DNA of 62,421 bases from Flavobacterium bizetiae (GTDB lineage: Bacteria > Bacteroidota > Bacteroidia > Flavobacteriales > Flavobacteriaceae), in NCBI RefSeq assembly GCF_902804475.1, contig NZ_CADCSU010000084.1:1-62421 (forward strand), written 5' to 3'. Under the pieces are notes generated by a model that had not been told where the DNA came from, did no database searches, and worked only from the letters and a program-made list of their open reading frames with translations. Numbering within the stretch: position 1 is the first letter of the stretch; each line of letters opens with the position of its first letter. The position numbers and the translations under genes were made by a program. Positions 1-7,957 of this stretch are shown here, piece after piece.

Positions 1-720
1 CTTCTCTCCTAATGTAAATAAATTATTTGCATTCTTTGTGCTATTATCTGATGTAAACAATGCTCTATTGAAAGCTTCTTTTGATTGAAAAATCAAATGA
101 TTTTTTTCTTTATCTATCCTTTCAACAGTTAGTTTTATTTTTCCCCCATTAATTATAAATTTCTCATATGATAAAGGAATAAATGAAGTATAATCTTCAG
201 AGTTTTCAATAACAAAACCTTTGTCTTTTTTATCTACAATTCCAAATTCATATTCTTCATCTTCTAAAAAATCATTTAAAACACTATACTTAAACATAGG
301 TTTATCATAGTTTTCTAATGAAGAAACCTGCATTAGAACATTCTCACCAATTAATTTTGATAATTTTTTAGAAACATAAGTTATCCCAGTTAATTTATCT
401 TTTAATATCGTAATTTTTTCTTTTTGTTCAAAAATTCTGAACTCCCTATGTTCATTTAAAATTAGTTTAGTATGGTAGCTAAAGGTTTGAACAGGGTCAG
501 TATTTTCTTTTTCATCAAGCAATATTGACCTCGTGTTTGTTTTTAGTAGATTATCACTGCAAAATTCATCTACTAATAAATTATATGCATAAATATTTAT
601 TTTTGAATTAGGATTTGGTTCAACGGTTATATGTTTAGATTTCAAAAAACTAATGGCTCTTACAAGTGGAACATTTAATTCTCTTAAAACTTTTGCTAAA
701 CGAATATCTTTATTTATCAT
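1..720 (-). CDS. Partial protein with IF2_N-like N-terminus and S1-like segment
   Basis: The reading frame is open for 240 codons from an ATG at 720-718 to the left edge, so the C-terminus is missing. Residues about 5-52 (IRLAKVLRELNVPLVRAISF, then NPNSKI and YNLLVDEF) closely resemble the N-terminal domain of Bacteroidetes translation initiation factor IF-2, which reads much like KVLRELNISLxxAVDYLKxKG. Residues about 153-213 (EYEFGIVDKKDKGFVI ... FIPLS ... GGKIKLTVERIDKEKNHLIF) look like an S1/OB RNA-binding repeat. It starts 30 bp after the hsdR stop on the same strand, so it is probably the last visible gene of the restriction operon. It is not IF-2 itself: the GTPase domain is not present in the visible part and the charged linker of IF-2 is absent. 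RNA or ribosome binding is inferred. Confidence 0.75.
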   Translation of the reverse strand, partial: MINKDIRLAKVLRELNVPLVRAISFLKSKHITVEPNPNSKINIYAYNLLVDEFCSDNLLKTNTRSILLDEKENTDPVQTFSYHTKLILNEHREFRIFEQKEKITILKDKLTGITYVSKKLSKLIGENVLMQVSSLENYDKPMFKYSVLNDFLEDEEYEFGIVDKKDKGFVIENSEDYTSFIPLSYEKFIINGGKIKLTVERIDKEKNHLIFQSKEAFNRALFTSDNSTKNANNLFTLGEK

Positions 721-750
721 TTTATCCTCTACAATAATGTTTTTGTTTTC

Positions 751-3700
751 TTATTTTCTAAACTGTTGATAAACTTTCTTCAACATATAATCTCTGACAA
801 TATTTCCGAATTCCTTATCATTCATCATTTTAGTGAAAATATCCTGATTTTGCTCCATTCTGCTAATAGTTGTATCCATGAATTTATCTTCAAAACCGTA
901 TTTAAAATTTTCCATTGTATTAGATTGGGCTTGAAGAGCTAGATTGTCGTCCGCAATTAATTCTTCATAGATTTGGTCAAAATAAAGTTTATCAGCAGTA
1001 CTGAATTCTGTTCCAAATCGTTTGTTTAGCACATTTATGATTTCTGACAAAGCAGTTTCTTCCTCTTGACTCATTCGTATTCCAGCCGAACCACCGCCTT
1101 CTAACTCATAAACCCCTCGTTCTTCCATTACGATATTGTTTTCTGCAATCTTTTGAAGTCTATAATATTCTAGTGAAACTTCATCACCTAACTTAAACTT
1201 TTCATCTTGATTGGTTCGAGGTAGTTTCTTAATCAAATAGCGTGTATAAGTAAATAACTTCTCTAAATCAATATCAGAAAACGGCATAATTTGAGTCAAG
1301 AAAGAATAAGTTCTTGTGAATACTTGCAAAGTATTTTTCAAATCCTCTTGTGTTATTTCTGTTCCAATGGTGTTTTCTTTTGACTTTTCTTTTGGCAGTT
1401 TTTTGAATCGGTCAATGGCTGGGTCTATAAAAGCGTACAACTTCTTTTGGTCTGAAACAGTTAGAGTTTTAGCGGATTTAAAATACACATTACAAAAATT
1501 ATCAACCTCAGATTGCCAAATGATTTGTGATGCATCTATTTGTGCTTTTAAGTCGTACAAATGATTGGGGTCAGAATTTTCAATGATAGATGTTAATTCA
1601 TAATACGGTTGAAATGAATTTAAAATATCTTCGTTGTCATTTGCAAAATCAAGTACGAAAGTATCTTCTTTACCAGCACACATTCTGTTTAATCTTGATA
1701 GTGTTTGTACTGCTTTTACTCCAGATAATTTTTTATCAACATACATCGTATGTAACAAAGGCTGGTCAAAACCTGTTTGATATTTGTCAGCAACTAATAA
1801 CAATTGATATTCATCAGATGCAAATTTAGCTGGTAACATTTTTTCCGAAAAACCATTTAGTTCAACTTCTGTTACTCCTTCGGGTGAAGCATCGTGCATC
1901 ACTTTTCCAGAAAAGGCGACAATGGTTTTTACATCAGTATATCCTTTTTCTGTTATGTATTTGTCAAATTCTTCTTTGTAGCGTACAGCATGTAAACGTG
2001 AGCTACTCACTACCATCGCTTTTGCTTTTCCTCCAATTTTTTTTGAAACAACTTGTCTGAAGTGTTCCACCATTACTTCTGTTTTTTGCGCTAAGTTATG
2101 CGGGTGTAATGACATAAAACGTCCAATGGCTCTGGATGCTTTTTTCTTATTTACTTTAGGGTCATCCTCAATTTCTTTGGATAGTTTGAAATAGGTTTTG
2201 TAAGTTGTGTAGTTTTTTAGTACATCCAAAATAAAACCCTCTTCAATAGCTTGTTTCATAGAATATAAATGAAATGGCTCTGGTTTTCCATTGCTACCTT
2301 TTGTGCCAAATACTTCAATCGTCTTGTGTTTTGGTGTAGCTGTAAATCCAAAGAAACTTAAATTATCTTGTTTTCCACGAGCCAACATTGATTTTCTGAT
2401 TTCATCTTCAGCATCTTCTTCCAGACCTGTATAAGCTTCGTCTTTTTCAGCTTGCTCTAGTGATTTAGCAGACAATACTTCTTTCATTTTCTTAGTAGCT
2501 TCACCACCTTGAGAAGAATGCGCTTCATCAATGATTACAGCGTATTTTCTAGCTGGAATTTCTCCAATTTTTTCTAAAATAAATGGAAATTTCTGTAAGG
2601 TAGTAATGATAATATTGGAACCAGCCGTCAAAGCATCAGCTAGTTGTTGAGAGTCTTTATCAATTTTTTTAACAACACCATCTTTATGCTCAAACTGATA
2701 AATAGTATTTTGTAATTGAGAATCTAATACTTTACGGTCAGTGATTACAATAACAGAATCAAAAATTCGTGCATTGTTTTCATCATGTAAACTTGATAAT
2801 CGATAACTTAACCATGCTATTGAATTTGATTTCCCTGAACCAGCTGAATGTTGAATTAGGTAATTTTTTCCCGCTCCATATAATTTAGCATCATCAGTAG
2901 CTTTTCTAACTACTTGCATCTGGTGAAACCTTGGAAAAATGATGCTTTCCTTTTTCTTTTTAATTCCGTTTAATTCAAATTCTTCAACACTTAGGTGAAG
3001 GAATTTACCGATGATGTCCATGAAACTGTCTTTTGTCCAAACTCCAGCGTTTCCATCAGCAAGTTTGTCCCATAAATATGATGTACGATAACCATGTTTG
3101 TTCAATGGATTTCCAGCACCATTATTACTTCCTAAATTGAAGGGCAAATAACGAGTACGATTCCCATCTAACTTAGTGGTCATATAACATTCATCAGCAT
3201 CAACTGCAAAATGAACTAAACTTCTTTTCTTGAATAAAAAAATTGGTTCGTTTGGTTCTCGGTCATAAACATACTGCTTTTTGGCATTTTCTACAGATTG
3301 TCCCGAAAATTGATTTTTAAGCTCAACGGTTGCAATTGGAAGCCCGTTTAAAGCAAATACCATATCAAGCGAGTTTTTACCTACACGCTCATAATAAACC
3401 TGTCTGGTTACGGATAAATTATTCTTATTGTATAATATTTCGGCATCAGGATTTAAGGTGCTTTCAGGCTTAAAAAATGCCATTTGAAACTTTACTCCAT
3501 AATCAGCAAAGCCATTACGGATAACATCCAGAATACCACGTAAATCTATTTCTTTGATTAATCGTTGAATTACTTTTTTATCTACTTCGTCTTTATGGAT
3601 ATTAGCAATTTTTGCCCATAAGATAGGTTGTGATTCTTTAAGAAAGTTGATGATATAAGAAGGAAATAATCCAGTTTGTGCATCAAAATCTTCTGAATAA

Positions 3701-3783
3701 CCTTTTGTATAACCTCCGTCTTGCAATAAAGATTCTTCAATTGCTCTTTCAAAGGTTAGTTCTGTATGTATTCCTTTTGCCAT
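751..3783 (-). CDS. hsdR: Type I restriction endonuclease subunit R
   Basis: This 1010-residue motor/nuclease subunit of a type I restriction enzyme translocates DNA with ATP and cuts it. The N-terminal nuclease domain shows D140 and the E154-x-K156 pair (TVELKNQF). The SF2 helicase part has Walker A (AGSGKS, about 314-319), DEAH (about 419-422) and a TATP motif (about 481-484). The C-terminal third is the helical region that docks on the methylase. The length is normal and all motifs are intact, so it should be active. Its start overlaps the 3' end of the gene upstream by 28 bp, showing translational coupling. It is separated from hsdM and hsdS by three small genes, an unusual arrangement discussed in the findings. 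Confidence 0.97.
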   Translation of the reverse strand: MAKGIHTELTFERAIEESLLQDGGYTKGYSEDFDAQTGLFPSYIINFLKESQPILWAKIANIHKDEVDKKVIQRLIKEIDLRGILDVIRNGFADYGVKFQMAFFKPESTLNPDAEILYNKNNLSVTRQVYYERVGKNSLDMVFALNGLPIATVELKNQFSGQSVENAKKQYVYDREPNEPIFLFKKRSLVHFAVDADECYMTTKLDGNRTRYLPFNLGSNNGAGNPLNKHGYRTSYLWDKLADGNAGVWTKDSFMDIIGKFLHLSVEEFELNGIKKKKESIIFPRFHQMQVVRKATDDAKLYGAGKNYLIQHSAGSGKSNSIAWLSYRLSSLHDENNARIFDSVIVITDRKVLDSQLQNTIYQFEHKDGVVKKIDKDSQQLADALTAGSNIIITTLQKFPFILEKIGEIPARKYAVIIDEAHSSQGGEATKKMKEVLSAKSLEQAEKDEAYTGLEEDAEDEIRKSMLARGKQDNLSFFGFTATPKHKTIEVFGTKGSNGKPEPFHLYSMKQAIEEGFILDVLKNYTTYKTYFKLSKEIEDDPKVNKKKASRAIGRFMSLHPHNLAQKTEVMVEHFRQVVSKKIGGKAKAMVVSSSRLHAVRYKEEFDKYITEKGYTDVKTIVAFSGKVMHDASPEGVTEVELNGFSEKMLPAKFASDEYQLLLVADKYQTGFDQPLLHTMYVDKKLSGVKAVQTLSRLNRMCAGKEDTFVLDFANDNEDILNSFQPYYELTSIIENSDPNHLYDLKAQIDASQIIWQSEVDNFCNVYFKSAKTLTVSDQKKLYAFIDPAIDRFKKLPKEKSKENTIGTEITQEDLKNTLQVFTRTYSFLTQIMPFSDIDLEKLFTYTRYLIKKLPRTNQDEKFKLGDEVSLEYYRLQKIAENNIVMEERGVYELEGGGSAGIRMSQEEETALSEIINVLNKRFGTEFSTADKLYFDQIYEELIADDNLALQAQSNTMENFKYGFEDKFMDTTISRMEQNQDIFTKMMNDKEFGNIVRDYMLKKVYQQFRK

Positions 3784-4418
3784 TGTAAGTTAGTTTCTAA
3801 TTTTAAAAAATAAAAATTATTGTATTCCTTCCAGTCGAAACTGTAATCGCCATCAATTTTAATATTTACCTCAAAACCTCCAATTGCTGTGTTCTTGATG
3901 ATAGTCCCTTTTATTTCACTTCCATGAGAAATATCGTAATCCCAAAATTTGCCAGTCTTCTTTTTGGGAAATATTGCTGTTCTAAAATCTGTCATTACTA
4001 ACATTATTCCCATCAAAAAGTTTTCTTTTTTGGAATAGGATTCTAATAACTCGATATCGGTATGAACATCTTTAAAAAAGACATCTAAGGCTCCACGCTT
4101 TCCACCACTTGAAGCTAATTTTTTATAACACTTCATTTCAATTGGAAGATAAAATGTAGAATCAGCTTTTTCAATTTTAATTACAATATCACATTCTTTA
4201 GTTTTACCGTTAACGGGTATAGTAGTTTCTAGTTCAATAGTAATTTTTTCATCTTCATGATGAATGGCTAAATCAATTGTGTTTTTAAGAAGGTAAGCAA
4301 AGTTCAATTGCATTGAAGCTTCCTTATTAATTACAATTAAGCCACAACCAATTTTTGCTGAAAAACTTTCCCAACATATTTCAATAATATCATTTACCCT
4401 TTTTCTTAATGCTTCCAT
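3756..4418 (-). CDS. Putative PD-(D/E)XK nuclease-like protein in the hsd operon
   Basis: A 220-residue protein not assigned to a named family. The middle carries a possible PD-(D/E)XK core: D77 in KECDIVIKIE followed by a strand with E94-M-K96 (LPIEMKCYKK), with acidic residues upstream (IELETTIP) and a helix-rich N-terminus. That spacing fits restriction-endonuclease-like folds, but the assignment is inference from one motif. It starts three bases after the stop of the glycosylase-like gene and overlaps hsdR, so it is co-translated with the restriction subunit. It could be an accessory nuclease, or a catalytically silent fold member that binds DNA or HsdR. No membrane segment or signal peptide is seen. 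Confidence 0.8.
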   Translation of the reverse strand: MEALRKRVNDIIEICWESFSAKIGCGLIVINKEASMQLNFAYLLKNTIDLAIHHEDEKITIELETTIPVNGKTKECDIVIKIEKADSTFYLPIEMKCYKKLASSGGKRGALDVFFKDVHTDIELLESYSKKENFLMGIMLVMTDFRTAIFPKKKTGKFWDYDISHGSEIKGTIIKNTAIGGFEVNIKIDGDYSFDWKEYNNFYFLKLETNLQWQKEYIQN

Positions 4419-4421
4419 GTA

Positions 4422-4949
4422 TTACTGAGTTAGCATTGTGTAATATTTTTCCTTGTCTGCTATTGAAGCGTTATGAAATGGAACTTCAAATATTTCTGTA
4501 TTTTCCCATTGACCGATTTTTCCGTATCTATTACTATTAAAATGAATTTCTGAAGCAAAATTCCTAAAAGCGACTCCTACATTACTATGCATTAAACACA
4601 ATTTTGAAACTTGATTAGTTTTTAAAATTTCCATAATTCGTTTTACATCTGTAGAATTTACTTCAACATTTTTACTATTTGTTTCAACAATTTTTCTGTT
4701 AAGGTCGGTAACTCCAATTGACCAATTTTTGAAATTTATTTTAGTACTGCCAAAAACAGTTTCGTCTGCTTCCAATTTATTTAATATTGGTATAGTAATG
4801 AGCCTTGCTCGAAATAGTAAATTCCAAAAAGATAAATTATTAGTAAACCAATGCTTATTCATATTGGAGTTCTCAGGTGCATTTAATGCAACAAACAAAA
4901 TATCCATTTTGGGATGTATATATTCCGATAAGGTAACTTTATCTTTCAT
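4422..4949 (-). CDS. Uracil-DNA glycosylase superfamily protein
   Basis: 175 residues with the look of the small UDG/MUG-type glycosylases. The N-terminal motif DILFVALNAPENSNMNKHWF matches the family pattern (I/V)LFVGxNPPxxSxxxGHYF, followed by FWNLLFRARLI as in the FW-LL helix of MUG. Near the C-terminus VPFHNASIADKEKYY occupies the place of the second active-site loop. Family members excise uracil or other damaged or modified bases from DNA. Here the canonical G-x-N-P is ALNAP, so specificity is uncertain. It lies three bases from its neighbours on both sides inside the restriction operon, which suggests a role linked to foreign or modified DNA rather than housekeeping repair. No Fe-S cysteines are present, so it is not a family 4/5 UDG. 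Confidence 0.8.
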   Translation of the reverse strand: MKDKVTLSEYIHPKMDILFVALNAPENSNMNKHWFTNNLSFWNLLFRARLITIPILNKLEADETVFGSTKINFKNWSIGVTDLNRKIVETNSKNVEVNSTDVKRIMEILKTNQVSKLCLMHSNVGVAFRNFASEIHFNSNRYGKIGQWENTEIFEVPFHNASIADKEKYYTMLTQ

Positions 4950-4952
4950 TGA

Positions 4953-5458
4953 CTATACATACAAACTCGGATTAGTTAAAACATTCGCAATTATATTTGA
5001 TAAAATATCTTTTCCAAAACCTCCAATTGTTTGGATAATAGTTTTTTTGTCAGATTTACTTTGAACGAGCCCTTTTATTATTTCAAGCTGTTCCTCACTC
5101 AATTCTTGTTTTAAAGATTCAATGAAAATAGGATTATTAATCTGTTCAAAGCTAATTTGATTCGAATTTTGATTGAATTGCGAAATAGTATTGACGTTAA
5201 AATTATTTACAATTGAAGTTGCTGATTTGTCTTCAAATTGATATTCTTCAATTTTACCTTCCCAGACTAATAATGAATTATAGTGTTTGTAAAAATAGAC
5301 GTCGGGTGATATTGATGAATGTTTTTATGATTATCAAGAAGTCCAAAAGCTTTTAACTTTCTAATGAAAGCTTGCTCATCAGCTGGTGAGTCTTTTGTAA
5401 CTGAAACAAATCCTTCACTGTTGATGTACTCTAATATTTGATTTTCTTTTACATCCAT
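4953..5458 (-). pseudogene. Small operon gene interrupted by a frameshift in a five-A run
   Basis: The ATG-started frame (5458 downward) ends after 63 codons. However, the region from about 5326 to 4953 is an uninterrupted frame in another phase that ends at a TAG three bases before the next ATG, exactly where an operon gene should stop. Adding one A to the run at 5322-5326 (T on the plus strand) joins both parts into about 166 residues: MDVKENQILEYINSEGF ... NHKKHSSISPDVYFYKHYN ... EEQLEIIKGLVQSK ... ANVLTNPSLYV. The N-terminus could be a small helical or winged-helix unit. The family is not recognised. It may be a true pseudogene, a sequencing error in a homopolymer, or a phase-variable gene. 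The sequence around the run (CAT AAA AAC) is not a classic slippery heptamer. Confidence 0.7.
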
Positions 5459-5468
5459 AATAAAATAA

Positions 5469-6767
5469 TTAATTTAAAATCACATCCCTAACATCAACCT
5501 TACCAGTAACCACTTCGCTTATCAAAGCCGTTTTGTATTCTTTTAATAATTCGATTTCTTGTTCCGCTTTTGAAATTAGCGAAGAAATATCAGAGATTTT
5601 ACGACTTATGTAATTTGTAATTTGATTTTGCTCATCAATTGTAGGGAATCCAACCCCAATTAAACTAATGAATTTGTCCCAACTTGCTCTAGGCATTTTT
5701 GTACCATAAGTTGAGTTGTCTACAATTGTTATAATAGCCTCTGAAATCATTCTGTAATATAAAAAAGTAGGTGTTAAAAAATGATTAGCCCTTAGAACTA
5801 ACAATTCACCAACACATCCACCATCAGTTTCTGTTTTTATAACTTTAGCAAGATAAGGTCTTAATTTGTTAAAAAGAATATCATTTTCTTTGAATAAATT
5901 AACGTCTCCTTCCATTTTGTTTTCATAAGGATTTCCAACTATTTCGCCAGTCCAACTTTTAATATTTTCTAGAGCCAACACATAGTCTGGTTTGTCAGAA
6001 GATTTTTCACTTATGATTTGGCATAAATACTTCAACTTCTTCAACTCCCAATGCTCAGGTATTTCTCCTAGCCATTCAATACCAGAATCTTTCATCTTTA
6101 CTTTTGGGTCTAAACCTTTGGTAACAGCTTGATTGATTACAACGGTACGTTCTTCTTGTAATAAACTAATGAACTGCTCTTTTTTAGCAATTAAAGTGTC
6201 AATTTGGGCAGTTTTATGGTCTAGGTAGTTTGATATGTTAAGTTGTTCATTTATTGAGGGTAACGTAAGTCTTAGCTCTTTTATTTTTTCTAAATGCAAA
6301 TTCGAAACTGATGTTTTTTGACTGCTTTCAAATAATTGACGGTCTACAATATTGCTTTCAAAAAAATAATAAAAGAATTTATTCAATAAAGTTTTTTCAA
6401 ATTTCAATAAGCATAAACTAACAAAAATACTGAATTCCCAATCCCAATCAATAATCTTCATTAAACCAATTGTTCCGTTTTTTGACAGTAATAAATCCCC
6501 TATTTCTGGATTACACCGTTTAATCAATTCCTGATGTTCAGATAATGGGATATACTTTACTTCATCAAGTAAAATTTCTTTTGAATGTAAATCTGTTACT
6601 CTTAAAAAAGGGATAGAATCTTTTGATTTCTCAATATAAGTTGGTGTAAAATGCGCACCATCAATTATTTTTTTTGTATGAAATTTTAATTTAGTACATG
6701 ACCAACCAGAAGGAATATTCCCAATCCAATCAATACCAGAATCTTTATAATTATCGTATTTCTTCAT
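5469..6767 (-). CDS. hsdS: Type I restriction specificity subunit S
   Basis: 432 residues, the subunit that reads the split target sequence for both methylation and cutting. Two target-recognition domains are visible, each introduced by the same phrase: KDSGIDWIGNIPSGW at residue 8 and KDSGIEWLGEIPEHW at residue 226. The first TRD spans about 20-170 and is followed by a conserved coiled-coil helix (AQIDTLIAKKEQFISLLQEE). The second TRD spans about 240-390 with a matching C-terminal helix (SSLISKAEQEIELLKEYKTA). The two-TRD length is normal and the gene is intact. It lies 8 bp after the PDDEXK_4 gene. TRDs are the fastest-changing part of these operons, so the target site cannot be read from sequence. 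Confidence 0.97.
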   Translation of the reverse strand: MKKYDNYKDSGIDWIGNIPSGWSCTKLKFHTKKIIDGAHFTPTYIEKSKDSIPFLRVTDLHSKEILLDEVKYIPLSEHQELIKRCNPEIGDLLLSKNGTIGLMKIIDWDWEFSIFVSLCLLKFEKTLLNKFFYYFFESNIVDRQLFESSQKTSVSNLHLEKIKELRLTLPSINEQLNISNYLDHKTAQIDTLIAKKEQFISLLQEERTVVINQAVTKGLDPKVKMKDSGIEWLGEIPEHWELKKLKYLCQIISEKSSDKPDYVLALENIKSWTGEIVGNPYENKMEGDVNLFKENDILFNKLRPYLAKVIKTETDGGCVGELLVLRANHFLTPTFLYYRMISEAIITIVDNSTYGTKMPRASWDKFISLIGVGFPTIDEQNQITNYISRKISDISSLISKAEQEIELLKEYKTALISEVVTGKVDVRDVILN

Positions 6768-6775
6768 AATTTTCT

Positions 6776-7957
6776 TTATAAAAGATTGTGAGATTGTATA
6801 AAATTTTCAGTTTCTTTTACCAAACCTTTTTCCCCCATGAAACAATTACCTAATATTTCTATTAAAACAGTTTTGAAATCGTTATTTTCATTGATTGCAT
6901 TTTCAATAGTTGCTATGGTTATATGTGTATGGTTTTTTCCACTTTGATTTCCTACACACACATTTTTATACATAGCAGTTATAGGCTGAAAATAGGGTTC
7001 TATTGCTTTTTGGCTATTGTTTTCTCTTAGCTTTTTATTTATTTCATTTCGAACTTCTAAAGTAAACCAAAGTTTGTTTTGCATTAAAATTTCTGTTGCA
7101 TTGGTTACATAAAAATATACTGGATATATTGCATCTATATTTGTGTACCAATTACCTTTTTTTTCATAACCAAATATTGCAAAAGCTTCATTTATTTGTT
7201 GGTCGATAAACTTAGTGGTTTGTGCAATTTTATGTTGAATCTCTTCAATTTCTTTTCGATGCTTGGTTATGGAAAATGCAAGTGCGTTGTAGGTTGATTC
7301 TTCCATTTTTGAATTGTAATGCGATTGAATTGTTTTGATGTATTCTTTTAAATAAAGAAGCCCTTCTAAGTTTTGAACTTCTCCTATATTAAGTTGTTTT
7401 TGTATTTCTTCTACCCATTCTTTGTGCGTAATGTTTAGATAGGTAACTTTTCTACCTTTAACGTCTATTTCCAGTTTGTCGTCTTGTAAATCAAGATTGA
7501 AAAGGGTTAAAAGCACACCAATAATGCTATCACCACACGTTTTTTGAGTATGTTCCCAATAAGCTTTTAATGGATTTACAACATCATGGTAAAGTTTATT
7601 TTCGATAATAATTCCCCATTTATCATTCCCCATTAATGAAATATCAATTCGTTTTTTTGTTTCATTTTCGGCAAAATTGGTAGTATCTTCATTGATAACT
7701 TTAAATTCACCGTTAAAACATTCAAGAAATTCGGTACTTGAATACGATTTTTCCTCAATGATTGTCTTTAAACTATCAAAAAACAAGGATTGTAGTCCAT
7801 GAGTTTCATTCACATCTAAGAAATAACCTAATATCTTTGAATTGATAGTTTCTTTATTGCGAACACCTAAAATATCAAACAGATTTTTAGGTTTTTGTTC
7901 AGGCAAAGTACCTAATCTCAAAGCAACGCCTTCAATAGCTTTTTCAAAATCAATCAT
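6776..7957 (-). CDS. PD-(D/E)XK nuclease family protein (PDDEXK_4 type)
   Basis: 393 residues with the hallmark of the PDDEXK_4 group: an N-terminal stretch NLFDILGVRNKETINSKIL, then RIDISL (D105) followed by WGIIIENKLY with E119-N-K121 as the catalytic E-x-K. The rest is helical with a conserved-looking C-terminal half of unknown job. Its ATG overlaps the hsdM stop in a TAATG junction, so it is translated coupled to the methylase, and hsdS follows 8 bp later. It therefore sits between the two subunits that form the methyltransferase. Proteins of this family are common as cargo in defence loci, but their targets are mostly unknown. A role as extra effector is inference. Confidence 0.88.
   Translation of the reverse strand: MIDFEKAIEGVALRLGTLPEQKPKNLFDILGVRNKETINSKILGYFLDVNETHGLQSLFFDSLKTIIEEKSYSSTEFLECFNGEFKVINEDTTNFAENETKKRIDISLMGNDKWGIIIENKLYHDVVNPLKAYWEHTQKTCGDSIIGVLLTLFNLDLQDDKLEIDVKGRKVTYLNITHKEWVEEIQKQLNIGEVQNLEGLLYLKEYIKTIQSHYNSKMEESTYNALAFSITKHRKEIEEIQHKIAQTTKFIDQQINEAFAIFGYEKKGNWYTNIDAIYPVYFYVTNATEILMQNKLWFTLEVRNEINKKLRENNSQKAIEPYFQPITAMYKNVCVGNQSGKNHTHITIATIENAINENNDFKTVLIEILGNCFMGEKGLVKETENFIQSHNLL

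Noticed and set aside
1..720. Genuine infB (IF-2) gene fragment
   Set aside because: After the N-terminal domain the sequence does not continue with the charged linker and GTPase of IF-2, and the neighbours are restriction genes, not nusA/rimP.
5318..5330. Programmed -1 frameshift site
   Set aside because: CAT AAA AAC does not give the X-XXY-YYZ heptamer because the base before AAA is T, and no clear downstream pseudoknot was seen.
5267..5458. Stand-alone 63-residue gene
   Set aside because: The following DNA is a continuous frame in another phase that ends at the operon junction, so this is the front part of a broken longer gene.
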